Source of the DNA: Io17-Chloro-G2 sp963663135
GTDB lineage: Bacteria; Chloroflexota; Dehalococcoidia; Lucifugimonadales; UBA3495
Assembly (NCBI GenBank): GCA_963663135.2
Contig: CAXXRM010000002.1
Span: forward strand, 186,001-250,000
Direction: 5' to 3'
DNA length: 64,000 nt
Part shown: positions 25,018 through 34,271 of the stretch, piece after piece
How the letters are laid out: the number at the start of each line of letters is the position of its first letter
Position numbering within the stretch: the stretch's first letter is position 1
The notes under the pieces: model-generated
The model's database searches: none
What the model was told of the DNA's origin: nothing
Seen by the model: only the letters and a program-made list of their open reading frames with translations
Made by a program: the position numbers and the translations under genes

Positions 25018-25941
25018 ATGGTTGAACAGCAAGCCGCCGTTGCAACGCCCCCCGGACGGGGGGCTAGCCTGGTCCGGCTGGTTAACGACTACATTGCGCT
25101 GACCAAACCACCGATAATCTCCCTTTTGGTAGTCACGGCCATCGGGGGCATGTTTGTGGCAGCGCAGGGCACGCCCAGCGCATTGATGATGTTGCTGGTC
25201 TGCGTGGGAGGCTCTCTCGGAGCCGGCGGCGCGAATGCACTAAACCACTTCATGGACCAGGACATCGACAGCTTGATGTCCCGCACCCGCGAGCGGCCCG
25301 TTCCCGGGCATCGCATTTCGCCCGGCAGCGCCCTGGCCTTCGGGATAATTCTCAACATATTGGCCTTTGGGCTCCTGGCCGCCTGGGTCAACATACTGGC
25401 GGCATCGCTTACCATGGCCGCCAGCCTTTTCTACGTGCTGGTTTACACCGGATGGTTGAAGCGGACCACTCCACACAACATCGTCATTGGAGGAGCCGCC
25501 GGGGCCATCCCGCCCATGGTGGGTTGGGCGGCCGTCACCGGCGGCTTGGACCTGCCGGCGTTGTACATGTTCACGATTGTTTTTTTCTGGACGCCTCCCC
25601 ATTTCTGGGCCCTGGCCCTTTTGATAGAGACCGATTATGAGCGCGCCGGGATTCCGATGCTGCCGGTGGTGGCCGGTCGGGAAACCACCGTGGGCAATAT
25701 ATTCCTGTATTCGATTGTTCTCATAGCCTTGTCCCTGATATTTGCCGCCACCAATGCCGTGGGGTGGGTCTACCTGGGCTCTGCGGCCCTGTTGGGCAGT
25801 GTCTTCCTGTTGCTGGCTTGGAAGCTCAGGCAAGATTCCACTGCGTCCAACGCCCGAAAGCTTTATTTGTACTCCCTTCTCTACCTCGCGCTACTGTTCG
25901 TGGCTATGTTGGTCGACAGCTTGACGACTCAGTGGCTTTGA
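25018..25941 (+). CDS. ctaB: Protoheme IX farnesyltransferase
   Basis: UbiA-family prenyltransferase that converts heme B to heme O, the step before CtaA. The first Asp-rich motif is NHFMDQDIDSLMSRT, the second lies in LLIETDYERAGIPMLPV, and TPPHFWALAL is the CyoE/CtaB hallmark. Nine helices are predicted from hydrophobicity. The 307 aa length is normal. Confidence 0.95.
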   Translation: MVEQQAAVATPPGRGASLVRLVNDYIALTKPPIISLLVVTAIGGMFVAAQGTPSALMMLLVCVGGSLGAGGANALNHFMDQDIDSLMSRTRERPVPGHRISPGSALAFGIILNILAFGLLAAWVNILAASLTMAASLFYVLVYTGWLKRTTPHNIVIGGAAGAIPPMVGWAAVTGGLDLPALYMFTIVFFWTPPHFWALALLIETDYERAGIPMLPVVAGRETTVGNIFLYSIVLIALSLIFAATNAVGWVYLGSAALLGSVFLLLAWKLRQDSTASNARKLYLYSLLYLALLFVAMLVDSLTTQWL

Positions 25942-26116
25942 TGCCCCATTTGAGTCCGATAGCTGGACCCCGCTCCGCTTCGGAATGGGAATGCTGCCCT
26001 TCGAATTGCGTTGACATGGTTAAACTCGCTGTGATAACGTTCCGCCCGATAGTGAAATTTCGCACTAACCAAGCTCTCCCGGTGGACTTGGGAGCCTGAA
26101 ACAACGGAGTCAATCG

Positions 26117-27307
26117 ATGGGGTTACGCCCCCTCGGGACATCCAACAGATCTCTGCCAGAGCCTGCTTTTAGAATGGCCGGACCAACCGTCTTCCCCACC
26201 AATTCCAAAAAGTCCTGGTTCGTTAAGCTCCTCACCCTGACACCGCTATTGCTGGTGCTGGGCGCGGCCTGTTCCCAGGGAGACTTGTCCACATGGAATC
26301 CGGCCGGGCCGGTGGCGAACAAGCAACTGGAACTGTTCAACGCCTTGGTCTGGGTCATGGCGATCGTGTTCGTCCTGGTGGAAGGCGTGCTGGTCTACGC
26401 CATCTTCCGCTACCGGCGCCGCCCCGGCCAGCCAAGGCCCGCCCAGGTGCATGGGAACCTGCCCCTGGAAATTGCCTGGACCATCATCCCCACCATTCTT
26501 ATCATGGGGTTGGGGATCTGGTCGGTCATCGCACTGTTTGAGATAAAGGACCCACCCAGTTCCGACGAATACATTCTGGAAGTCACCGCCACCGGACACC
26601 AATGGTGGTGGGAGTTTGAATACCCCGATGCCGGCGGTGGAAAGACGATCACAACCGCCAACGAATTGCGGGTGCCCGTAGATACGTCGGTGGTAGTGAA
26701 GCTGGAGAGCGACGACGTCATCCACAGTTTCTGGATTCCCCGGTTGGCCGGCAAGGTTGACGTAATTCCCACCCACACCAACAGGACGTGGTTCAAAGCC
26801 AACGGCGACCAGATTGATACTCTACCCGCCACCTTTACCGGGTTGTGCGCGGAGTTCTGCGGCACCTCCCATGCCCTGATGAAGTTCAAGGTCGAAGTAT
26901 TGGAACAAGCCGACTACGACGCATGGGTGTCAAACTACGGCGATGCCCCGGTATTGACGGCCCAAGCTGAACAGGGCAAGGCTGTGTTTGCCGCCAATTG
27001 CTCTTCCTGTCACACCGCCACCGGGCCCGACAATCCTGCAATCACCAATGGCAGACTCGTCGGTTTTCTGGCTGGAGCCGCCATTGCACCCGGCCCCAAT
27101 TTGACCGACCTGGCCACTCGCAAAACCTTTGCCGCCGGGTTGGTGGACCTGAACGAAGAAAACCTGACCGCCTGGATCAACAACCCGACGGATATCAAGC
27201 CGGGCAACTACATGGCCCGTAAGGCGCCCTTCTACCAGGATGGAACCAACACCCTCAGCGCCGGTGACGTGTCTTCCGTCATTGAGTATCTGTTGAGCTT
27301 AAAGTAG
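26117..27307 (+). CDS. coxB: Cytochrome c oxidase subunit II with fused cytochrome c
   Basis: Electron-entry subunit of the aa3 oxidase. The N-terminal signal ends at Cys52 (LLLVLGAAC), suggesting a lipoprotein. Two helices follow, then the CuA domain with the aromatic patch GHQWWWEF and ligands C244, E246, C248, H252 and M255 (CAEFCGTSHALM). A C-terminal cytochrome c domain carries CSSCH at 295-299. The fusion is known in caa3 oxidases. The ATG at 26117 is used; an ATG at 26174 would remove 19 residues and keep the signal. Confidence 0.95.
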   Translation: MGLRPLGTSNRSLPEPAFRMAGPTVFPTNSKKSWFVKLLTLTPLLLVLGAACSQGDLSTWNPAGPVANKQLELFNALVWVMAIVFVLVEGVLVYAIFRYRRRPGQPRPAQVHGNLPLEIAWTIIPTILIMGLGIWSVIALFEIKDPPSSDEYILEVTATGHQWWWEFEYPDAGGGKTITTANELRVPVDTSVVVKLESDDVIHSFWIPRLAGKVDVIPTHTNRTWFKANGDQIDTLPATFTGLCAEFCGTSHALMKFKVEVLEQADYDAWVSNYGDAPVLTAQAEQGKAVFAANCSSCHTATGPDNPAITNGRLVGFLAGAAIAPGPNLTDLATRKTFAAGLVDLNEENLTAWINNPTDIKPGNYMARKAPFYQDGTNTLSAGDVSSVIEYLLSLK

Positions 27308-27386
27308 ACTTGTTGAGTAGGGGTATCGCCAAATCGATGGCAGCTACCAAGTACAAAGTAGGTCCTTCCCACTGCGGAGGCGCTGA

Positions 27387-29231
27387 ATGGCGACGATAGC
27401 AGGAGTTTTAGTCAGACCCTCCGGCGAGTATGCCGGCATTTGGAGTTGGGTCTATACCGTCGATCACAAGCGAATCGGCGTCCTGTACGGCATTACCGCG
27501 TTTATGGTGTTCCTGGTGGCTGGCGTCGAGGCCGGGGTAATGCGGGCCCAATTGGCCACGGCCGAATCCACGCTGGTGTCTCCGGACGTGTTCAACCAGA
27601 TGTTCACCATGCATGCCACGGCCATGGTGTTCATGGTAATCATGCCCTTGAGCGCGGCCTTCTTCAACCTGTTGATCCCGCTGGCCATTGGGGCCAGAGA
27701 CGTTGCGTTTCCCAGGCTGAATGCCTTCAGCTATTGGGTGTTTCTCTTTGGCACCCTAACCTTTCACTCCAGCTTCCTGGTCAACCAACTTCCCGATGCC
27801 GGGTGGTTCGCATACGCAAGCTTGACCGAAAAGCCCTACAGCTTGGGAGCAGGCCTGGACTTCTGGTCGGTCAGCCTGCTGGTTCTGGGTGTTTCCTCAG
27901 TCGCCGCGGCGCTGAATTTCGTGGTCACGATCATTAACATGCGGGCCCCGGGCTTGAGCCTGATGCGGTTGCCCGTCTTCACCTGGATGACCCTGATAAC
28001 CTCGATCCTCCTGGTGCTGGCTTTCCCGGTTATCACTGTGGGCCTGGTCGAACTTACCATGGACCGCAATTTCGGGACCCATTTCTTCATGCCGGAAGGC
28101 GGGGGAGACCCCCTTCTCTGGCAGCACTTGTTCTGGGTCTTCGGCCATCCGGAAGTCTACATCCTGATTCTCCCTCCCATGGGCGTAGTGTCAGAGGTAC
28201 TTCCAACTTTTTCCAGGAAGCCCTTGTTCGGATACCCGTTCATAGTGTTTTCCGGTCTGGTTATCGGAATCATGAGCTGGGCGGTGTGGAGCCACCACAT
28301 GTTTACCGTCGGACTGGGTCCGGTGGCAAACTCGGTGTTCACCATCACAACCATGCTGATTGCCGTGCCCACCGGGGTTAAAATCTTCAACTGGATTGGA
28401 ACCCTGTGGGGCGGGTCTATCGAGTTTACGACGTCGATGCTCTTTGCCATCGGGTTTGTCGCCCTGTTTATCGTCGGCGGTTTGAGCGGCGTCTCCCATG
28501 CGGTTGCCCCGTCCGACGCACAGCAACAGGACACCTACTACGTAGTTGCCCACATCCATTACGTCCTGTTCGGCGGTTCCATCTTTGGAATCTTCGCCGG
28601 CATTTACTACTGGGGCCCCAAGTTCACCGGGCGCCTGTTCGGGGAGAGGTTGGGCAAGCTCAACTTCTGGTTGATGTTCGTCGGCATGAACCTCACCTTC
28701 TTCCCCATGCACTTCGTGGGCATGAACGGGATGCCCCGGCGGGTTTACACTTACCCGGCGGATCTCGGCTTCGAGATTTACAACGTGATCTCCTCGTTGG
28801 GTTACGTGGTCCTGTTCATAGGTATCGCCGTATTCATAGTCAACTACCTGCGGACCATGCGGAAGGAACCCGACGCGGGCCACGACCCATGGGACGCTCC
28901 GGGATTGGAGTGGAGCATTTCCTCGCCCCCGCCGGCCTACAACTTTGCGGAGATCCCAGTGGTTGAAGGCCGCGACCAGTACTGGATAGTCAAGCAAAGG
29001 GCAGAGGCTGCCGGAGAACCTATCCCGCCGGCAGAGGCGCACGTGGACCCATCAACTATCCACATGCCCAGCCCCTCGTTCTGGCCTCTGGTAGTTGCGT
29101 TCGGCGTGGCGATACTGGGCGCGGGCATCCTGACACACGTTGGACTCAGCTTTGTGGGCGGCGTCATAGCGTTCATTGGCGCCGTTGGATGGGCCAACGA
29201 GCCTGCGGCCGCCGAAGCAACCCATCATTAG
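27387..29231 (+). CDS. coxA: Cytochrome c oxidase subunit I
   Basis: Catalytic heme-copper subunit reducing O2 to water and pumping protons. CuB ligands are His254 (with HPEVY carrying Tyr258 for the His-Tyr crosslink) and His303/His304 (WSHHMF). Heme a3 His389 and heme a His391 lie in VVAHIHYVLFGG. Glu256 in HPEVY marks an A-family oxidase. At 614 aa, with a C-terminal extension carrying two extra helices after residue 560, it is longer than minimal subunit I. Confidence 0.97.
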   Translation: MATIAGVLVRPSGEYAGIWSWVYTVDHKRIGVLYGITAFMVFLVAGVEAGVMRAQLATAESTLVSPDVFNQMFTMHATAMVFMVIMPLSAAFFNLLIPLAIGARDVAFPRLNAFSYWVFLFGTLTFHSSFLVNQLPDAGWFAYASLTEKPYSLGAGLDFWSVSLLVLGVSSVAAALNFVVTIINMRAPGLSLMRLPVFTWMTLITSILLVLAFPVITVGLVELTMDRNFGTHFFMPEGGGDPLLWQHLFWVFGHPEVYILILPPMGVVSEVLPTFSRKPLFGYPFIVFSGLVIGIMSWAVWSHHMFTVGLGPVANSVFTITTMLIAVPTGVKIFNWIGTLWGGSIEFTTSMLFAIGFVALFIVGGLSGVSHAVAPSDAQQQDTYYVVAHIHYVLFGGSIFGIFAGIYYWGPKFTGRLFGERLGKLNFWLMFVGMNLTFFPMHFVGMNGMPRRVYTYPADLGFEIYNVISSLGYVVLFIGIAVFIVNYLRTMRKEPDAGHDPWDAPGLEWSISSPPPAYNFAEIPVVEGRDQYWIVKQRAEAAGEPIPPAEAHVDPSTIHMPSPSFWPLVVAFGVAILGAGILTHVGLSFVGGVIAFIGAVGWANEPAAAEATHH

Positions 29232-29243
29232 GAGCCTTGAACC

Positions 29244-29876
29244 TTGGCCCATGCGGTAGAACCCGGACACGCGGCCGAAGCCACCACCACCGGTTTAAAC
29301 CACCGGAAGCTACTCATGTGGGTGTTTCTAGGCTCGGACTGCCTTTTCTTCGGCGCGTTGATCGCCACCTACATGGTGTACCGCGGGCAAAGCCTCAACG
29401 GGCCCTACCCGAACGACATTATCGATGTTCCTATTACCACCATCAGCACCTTCGTTTTGCTGTGCAGCAGCTTTGCCATGGTGCAGGCCCTGGCGGCCAC
29501 CAACGCCAATAACCAGCGGGGCATCAAGATATGGCTGCTGGCCACTATCATCATGGGTTCGATATTCATTGCTTTCCAAATCTACGAGTTCAACACCTTC
29601 AAGAACGAAGGACTCACCCTGGGCACCAACCTTTTCGGCGCAAGCTTCTTTACGCTGACGGGGTTTCACGGCGCCCACGTGACCCTGGGCATTATCTGGC
29701 TGCTGGGCCTGTATATCATCTCGTTCAAGGGCCGCTTGGGGCCGGCAACCGCTCTCGACGTGGAGTTGGCCGGTCTTTACTGGCACTTCGTAGACATCGT
29801 CTGGATTGTGATCTTCACTTTGCTTTACCTAATAGCCGGGTTTGACGTAGGGCCCGCTCCCAACCCCGGCGGTTAA
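29244..29876 (+). CDS. coxC: Cytochrome c oxidase subunit III
   Basis: Seven-helix or shorter type subunit III that supports proton uptake and stability of subunit I. Typical segments are KLLMWVFLGSDCLFFGALIA, GFHGAHVTLG and LYWHFVDIVWIVIF. It starts with TTG 12 bases after coxA; GGAG lies upstream at 29231-29234. At 210 aa it is the short form common in this operon type. Confidence 0.94.
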   Translation: MAHAVEPGHAAEATTTGLNHRKLLMWVFLGSDCLFFGALIATYMVYRGQSLNGPYPNDIIDVPITTISTFVLLCSSFAMVQALAATNANNQRGIKIWLLATIIMGSIFIAFQIYEFNTFKNEGLTLGTNLFGASFFTLTGFHGAHVTLGIIWLLGLYIISFKGRLGPATALDVELAGLYWHFVDIVWIVIFTLLYLIAGFDVGPAPNPGG

Positions 29877-29915
29877 TGCCGTCCTATGGTCTACAGTCAA
29901 TGAGGAGTTCGGTGC

Positions 29916-30713
29916 ATGGCCGGTAGCCACCAAGACCAGGAAAGCCACCATCCCACGTTCCGCCAATACGTGTTGATTGCGGTTATCCTGTTCGCAATCA
30001 CCATCGTTGAATTTCTTCTGATTTACCCGGAAGCCCAGATCGTCAACCACCTGGGGGCTTCCAAGATACCGCTCCTGGTCGCTCTTTCGGCGGTGAAGTT
30101 CGCCATAGTGATCATGTTCTACATGCACCTGAAGTTCGACAACCGGTTGCTCGGCGGAATTTTCCTGTCGGGATTGGGCCTGGGATTCGCCGTGGTAGTG
30201 GCAGTCCTGGTCCTCTTCTTCGCCCTGCAGGGGAATCCACGGTCCTATGCCGAAGCCAGGGCCGTTCCCTATGAGGAACATCACGAAGAAGAACCGGAGG
30301 TCGTGGTCCCGGCGTCAACGCCGGACACAAGTTCCCCCTCCGTCGAGACTACAACCGAGCCCTCCGGGACTGCGCCTGCCACCAGCGGCTCCGGCGGTGA
30401 TACCGATGCGTTGATTGCCCAAGGCCAGGAGATATTTGTGGGCGTAGGCGGTTGCGCCGCCTGCCATACCATTGATGGGGTAGCCGCCGGTTTGGTGGGA
30501 CCCGATCAGACCCACATAGGCACGGAAGCCGCCACCCGGAAACCGGGGCTGTCCGCACGGGAGTACATTACGGAGTCCATCCTCGACCCCGAAGCATTCG
30601 TACCCACCGGAGTAGAACGCGCTCTGCCCGGAGTCATGACTCCGGCCCTCACCGCCAACCTAAGCGATGACGAGATCAACGCCTTGGTGGAATTTCTGCT
30701 GGCCCAGAAGTAA
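29916..30713 (+). CDS. Cytochrome oxidase subunit IV fused to cytochrome c
   Basis: The N-terminal 105 residues are a prokaryotic COX4 (CoxD/CyoD-like) domain with three helices (YVLIAVILFAITIVEFLL; KFAIVIMFYMHLKF; the third near 85-105). A Pro/Thr/Ser-rich linker follows. A cytochrome c domain then carries CAACH at 180-184 and a likely Met ligand in ALPGVMTPAL. Subunit IV with its own heme is unusual and would give the complex a second tethered cytochrome beside that of subunit II. Confidence 0.88.
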   Translation: MAGSHQDQESHHPTFRQYVLIAVILFAITIVEFLLIYPEAQIVNHLGASKIPLLVALSAVKFAIVIMFYMHLKFDNRLLGGIFLSGLGLGFAVVVAVLVLFFALQGNPRSYAEARAVPYEEHHEEEPEVVVPASTPDTSSPSVETTTEPSGTAPATSGSGGDTDALIAQGQEIFVGVGGCAACHTIDGVAAGLVGPDQTHIGTEAATRKPGLSAREYITESILDPEAFVPTGVERALPGVMTPALTANLSDDEINALVEFLLAQK

Positions 30714-30750
30714 CCCTCTCTCCGGTTTACGTCCGAGCCTGCATTCTCGG

Positions 30751-30783
30751 GGTTTCACCAGCGTAGCGTCGCCGCTGGAAACC
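30751..30783 (+). terminator. Weak hairpin after cox operon
   Basis: Arms ggtttcaccagcg and cgctggaaacc pair with a two-base bulge. There is no T-run, so this is only a possible terminator. Confidence 0.3.
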
Positions 30784-30852
30784 CTCCTTCTCCGCCCTGT
30801 TGCCTGATGGCAATTGCAGCACCGATTGTTGGCGGTCTTCCCCCGGCTGAAA

Positions 30853-31203
30853 TCACTGCCCGCCGATAACCGGACCCAGACGGAACCCTCCGTCAGGGCC
30901 TGCCAGCAACCGGCGCACCCCGGCCACCGCCTCCACGTTTATGGGTCCATAGATATGGGGATAAATCTCTCCCGAACGGCTGGGTTCCCTCTTGACCTGG
31001 GAAGCCAGGGCCTCAGTTTCCACCTCCAGGACCAGCAGGTCGGTCTCCCCAGAATAGAGCCTCCGGGCCACCGCCAACAGTTGGGCCTCATCCTCAGCGC
31101 AGTGGTTGAATCCTTCAACGCCCAGACTGGAAGCGCTGTATTCACCGGACAGACTTCTGCCCTCCCAGTCATCGCGCCGAACCAGATGATAAATCAACGA
31201 CAT
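30853..31203 (-). CDS. DUF952 domain-containing protein
   Basis: A 116-residue protein of the DUF952 family. It has the family pattern: IYHLV near the start, SL-x-EGFNHCAEDEAQL at about 26-41, LLVLEVETEAL in the middle and PHIYGPINVEAV at 81-92. Its fold is ADP-ribosyltransferase-like in published structures of relatives, but the function is unknown. It starts just inside a gene-free repeat region and converges on the cox operon. Confidence 0.85.
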   Translation of the reverse strand: MSLIYHLVRRDDWEGRSLSGEYSASSLGVEGFNHCAEDEAQLLAVARRLYSGETDLLVLEVETEALASQVKREPSRSGEIYPHIYGPINVEAVAGVRRLLAGPDGGFRLGPVIGGQ

Positions 31204-31217
31204 TGCGCCAACCTCCA

Positions 31218-31405
31218 GTCATTTTCGCCGTTGCGGGAATCCAGAGCAGTTTCCGTGCGCCGGCACGCTTATGGCAACAGAGAAACGCCAAGTATGCCCA
31301 AGCTGCAAGCGTTCCGCCGCCCTTGCCCTACGAGCATACTGTGATCCCAGAGCCTGTTCAATGGACCAAAAGAGCTCTGGATTCCCGCCGCGGCCGGAAG
31401 GACGG
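31218..31405. repeat. MITE-like inverted-repeat element, degenerate copy
   Basis: Left arm 31218-31247 (gtcattttcgccgttgcggg onwards) and right arm 31374-31405 (gctctggattcccgccgcgg onwards) are diverged copies of the arms at 45720-45893. After the right arm gcgccaacgctttgatg recurs, also seen at 11150-11190. No gene was seen in 31204-31579. Confidence 0.75.
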
Positions 31406-31579
31406 GAGGAATGGGCTGGGTTAATAGGGCAGCGCCAACGCTTTGATGCAATCGGCTTAAGCAAGTCTTCTGACTATGGAATGCGTTTGCTCCATGGTCC
31501 CGCCTCTTTCGTTTGTACCCATTAGCCTACGGTGTTAGGATTGGCTGGACTTTCAACCCGGCCGATAGGGAGCTTCGAA

Positions 31580-32272
31580 ATGCAAGCCGAGGAACATCAG
31601 GGATTTGGTCTAAAATACTTGACGGTGGCGCCGGACGGCTACTCCCCGGAAACCACCTACCCGTTGATAATAATGCTCCACGGCTTCGGGGCCAACATGC
31701 AGGATTTGGCCGGCATGGCCCCCATGATCAACCAACACGGGTACGTTTACGCCTGCCCCAACGCTCCGCTGGCATTCGATTTAGGCGGAGGGCATGCCGG
31801 GTGGGGCTGGATGGCGCCCAGGGGCATGTCCACTCCAGAGCAGGTCCAGAGCGCTGAAGACCTTCTGGGCGGCTTCTTCGACGAGGTGTTCGAGCAGTTC
31901 AAATCGGAGCCGGGGAAAGCCGTCCTCCTGGGCTTTTCGCAGGGCGGCGGCATGACCTACAGATGCGGTTTAGAGCGCCCCACCACTTTTGCCGGGTTGG
32001 TTGCATTGAGCGCAACCCTGCCGGACGAGGACCTGCTGGCTCAAAAACTTCCCCAGGGCCGCGAGCAGGCTATCTTCATCGCCCACGGCCTGTACGACCC
32101 GATGATTGCGCTGGACCGGGCCCAGGCGGCCAAGAGTTTCCTGGAAAACTCGGGGTACTCCCCGGAATATCACGAATACGAAATGGCCCACGAGATAAGC
32201 GCCGAGGTGTTGAGCGACCTGGTGCCCTGGCTGGCCCGGGTGTTGCCCCCGTTGGACCAGCCGCCCGATTAA
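31580..32272 (+). CDS. Phospholipase/carboxylesterase-like alpha/beta hydrolase
   Basis: Serine hydrolase of the small carboxylesterase/lysophospholipase family (about 230 aa). The oxyanion region is IMLHGFGANMQDL. The nucleophile Ser120 sits in GFSQGG. The acid is probably in HGLYDPMIAL and the His in YEMAHEIS. No signal peptide, so cytoplasmic. I start at the ATG at 31580 (MQAEEHQ), which has GGAG eight bases upstream. Confidence 0.88.
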   Translation: MQAEEHQGFGLKYLTVAPDGYSPETTYPLIIMLHGFGANMQDLAGMAPMINQHGYVYACPNAPLAFDLGGGHAGWGWMAPRGMSTPEQVQSAEDLLGGFFDEVFEQFKSEPGKAVLLGFSQGGGMTYRCGLERPTTFAGLVALSATLPDEDLLAQKLPQGREQAIFIAHGLYDPMIALDRAQAAKSFLENSGYSPEYHEYEMAHEISAEVLSDLVPWLARVLPPLDQPPD

Positions 32273-32319
32273 CCGCCGCCTCCAGGCCCCGCGGCACTCG
32301 CCATCATCCCGCGTGGCCT

Positions 32320-32736
32320 CTAGTCGTCTTCAACCCAAGACATGACCCGGTCAACTTTAACTTCCAGGAGCGCCATGTCTCCCCGGTCCAAAAGCTCCTT
32401 GGCAAATTCCGCGCCGCGCTCCGGACCGTCATACTTGAGGCAAATACTGCCCACTATTTCCGGCAGGTCCCGCTGGCTCACGCTGGCCTCGCCTTCCAGA
32501 ACCACGTAGCTGTAGGGCCTCGCATCCGTGGCCACGGATATGGCTACGCGGGGGTTTCTTTGGGCGTTGCGTATTTTCACCGCCCCCCTACCCGCCATAA
32601 TCCACACCCGGTCATCAATTTTCTGAAACCACACCGGCGCGACGTGGGGGCTGCCATTGGACCGGATGGTCACCAGGTGGCCGACGTGGGGTTGGTCCAA
32701 GTGCCGGTCGATTTCTTCCTGAGTAAGTTTAGCCAA
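32320..32736 (-). CDS. Split-barrel FMN/F420 oxidoreductase (PPOX class)
   Basis: Pyridoxamine-5'-phosphate-oxidase-like flavin-binding barrel, probably F420- or FMN-dependent. LVTIRSNGSPHVAPVWF and RNPRVAISVAT are family segments. I place the start at the TTG at 32736 (MAKLTQEEID), as relatives begin this way and GGAGG lies just upstream; the frame is open back to a GTG at 32793. Substrate unknown. Confidence 0.85.
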   Translation of the reverse strand: MAKLTQEEIDRHLDQPHVGHLVTIRSNGSPHVAPVWFQKIDDRVWIMAGRGAVKIRNAQRNPRVAISVATDARPYSYVVLEGEASVSQRDLPEIVGSICLKYDGPERGAEFAKELLDRGDMALLEVKVDRVMSWVEDD

Positions 32737-32848
32737 CTCGCCTCCGATCCCGAAGCCGAAAATATGCCCCTGTGGGAAAGGCAAATATATCACAGCGCCG
32801 CTGCCAGGTCCGATCAGAAACGGTCTCTAGGTCTCCGCCGTCCTGTAA

Positions 32849-32854
32849 GATAAT
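32849..32854 (+). promoter_or_regulatory. -10-like box for the AttH/CrtC-like lipoprotein gene
   Basis: GATAAT seven bases before the ATG at 32862; no Shine-Dalgarno site. It fits the leaderless pattern seen at the PAP2 and fic genes. Confidence 0.4.
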
Positions 32855-32861
32855 CACCGCG

Positions 32862-33992
32862 ATGAAACACGTCCTTCTAGCCATTGTGGCTTGCGCGTTG
32901 GCGCTGACTATCGCCTGTTCCAGTCAGCAAATGGTCCCGACCGCAACCCTTCCCCCCACTCCTATTCCGACGGATACGCCCGCGCCGGAAATCACCGGTA
33001 TCGTCACGCTGCCCAGCGACGAGGGTGTCCACCTGACCCCGGTGGAGTGGTGGTACTTCAACGGCCACCTGGAAGACGCGGATGGGCGGGAATACAGTTT
33101 CCATTTTGTGACCTTCCTGACCGTTACCCCCGACGGCCAGGTCCCTCAATTGATACAGCTTGGCTGGGCGGACCACCAGGAGGACGTCTACCTGGACAGT
33201 GAAAAAGCGGCGCTGGTCAACGAGCAGGAGCGCACCACCAATCGCTTCCGTTTCCAGGTTGAGGGTTGGGGAATGACCGGTGACGGGACCGACTACCGGT
33301 TGGACTTTAATATCGGCGGTTACATGCTTGAGTTGACGGCAATTTCTCAAAAACCGGCCGCACTGCATCAGGGAGCCGGGCTGGTAGACTTGGGGATTGC
33401 TGGGATGACCTACTATTACTCGCGCCCGCGTCTAGCGATCAATGGAATCATGGAACGGAATGGCGCAGTCGAGCCGGTTTCCGGGTCGGCCTGGATGGAC
33501 CACCAGTGGGGTGATTTCAGCGTCGCCCCCGTGGGATGGGACTGGGCGGGCATCCAATTGGATGACGGTTCGGAGTTGATGGTTTCGGTGGTCTGGAATA
33601 CCGCGGACGGAACGCCGATTATCACCTACGGGACCTACGTGCCGGCATCGCCCACCGGAACAGCGCCCGCCAACGGTGCGGCGGCCTCGATTCACCTGCC
33701 AAGCGACCAGATTCATTGGTCGTCCACCGGTACCTGGACCAGCCCGGTGACCGGCGTGGAATACCCGCAAGGTTGGACCGTAACCGTGGACTCTCTCGGG
33801 CTGAGCCTGCAACTATCCCCCCGCAGCAGGAACGCAGAATTCACCGAGACCGATTACGTCCCGGTGACTTACTGGGAGGGCGCGGTGGACGTGACGGGGT
33901 ACGCCAATGGCAAGGAAGTAGACGGTAGGGGGTTTGTGGAACTGGTCGGCTACGACGAAAACCCACCGGAGAATATCGGTCAAGAGCAGTGA
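32862..33992 (+). CDS. AttH/CrtC-like lipocalin-type lipoprotein
   Basis: Predicted lipoprotein: MKHVLLAIVACALALTIAC with a good lipobox. A Thr/Pro linker follows, then the hydroxyneurosporene-dehydratase (CrtC) / AttH lipocalin-like domain. Diagnostic segments are PVEWWYFNGHL near 57-67, YSFHFVTF and SGSAWMDHQWGDF in the second half. Relatives include carotenoid 1,2-hydratases and secreted proteins of unknown role. With no carotenoid genes nearby, a hydratase role is not supported. I start at 32862, because the frame upstream gives no signal peptide. Confidence 0.87.
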   Translation: MKHVLLAIVACALALTIACSSQQMVPTATLPPTPIPTDTPAPEITGIVTLPSDEGVHLTPVEWWYFNGHLEDADGREYSFHFVTFLTVTPDGQVPQLIQLGWADHQEDVYLDSEKAALVNEQERTTNRFRFQVEGWGMTGDGTDYRLDFNIGGYMLELTAISQKPAALHQGAGLVDLGIAGMTYYYSRPRLAINGIMERNGAVEPVSGSAWMDHQWGDFSVAPVGWDWAGIQLDDGSELMVSVVWNTADGTPIITYGTYVPASPTGTAPANGAAASIHLPSDQIHWSSTGTWTSPVTGVEYPQGWTVTVDSLGLSLQLSPRSRNAEFTETDYVPVTYWEGAVDVTGYANGKEVDGRGFVELVGYDENPPENIGQEQ

Positions 33993-34023
33993 GCCAGCAC
34001 CAACCAGGCAAAGTTGGCACCGG

Positions 34024-34263
34024 TCAGGTCGCCTGGCGGATGTGGTTATCCAGCCTGGCCTGCTCGGCGGGGATGTCCTGGGGTTGGACCGGCACAGGCA
34101 ACGCCGCCAGCAACTCCAATACAGTCTCTTTTAGAACGGCTGCCTCCCGGTCTGAAAGCCCGCTCTTCACAGCCACGTCGGCAGACCCATACAACACCGC
34201 CTGGCGGAACCCGTAGTCGGCAACCGCGCGGTTGGCAATATCTATCAACTTGTCCACGATCAT
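34024..34263 (-). CDS. Small hypothetical protein
   Basis: About 79 residues, helical, soluble (MIVDKLIDIANRAVADYGFR). No family recognised. The start is set at the ATG at 34263, eight bases past the SDR stop on the same strand, so it is probably co-transcribed with it. Confidence 0.5.
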   Translation of the reverse strand: MIVDKLIDIANRAVADYGFRQAVLYGSADVAVKSGLSDREAAVLKETVLELLAALPVPVQPQDIPAEQARLDNHIRQAT

Positions 34264-34271
34264 CCCGTCCG

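Noticed and set aside
28191..29042. Long minus-strand open frame opposite coxA
   Set aside because: Antisense to conserved subunit I residues; no recognisable domain.
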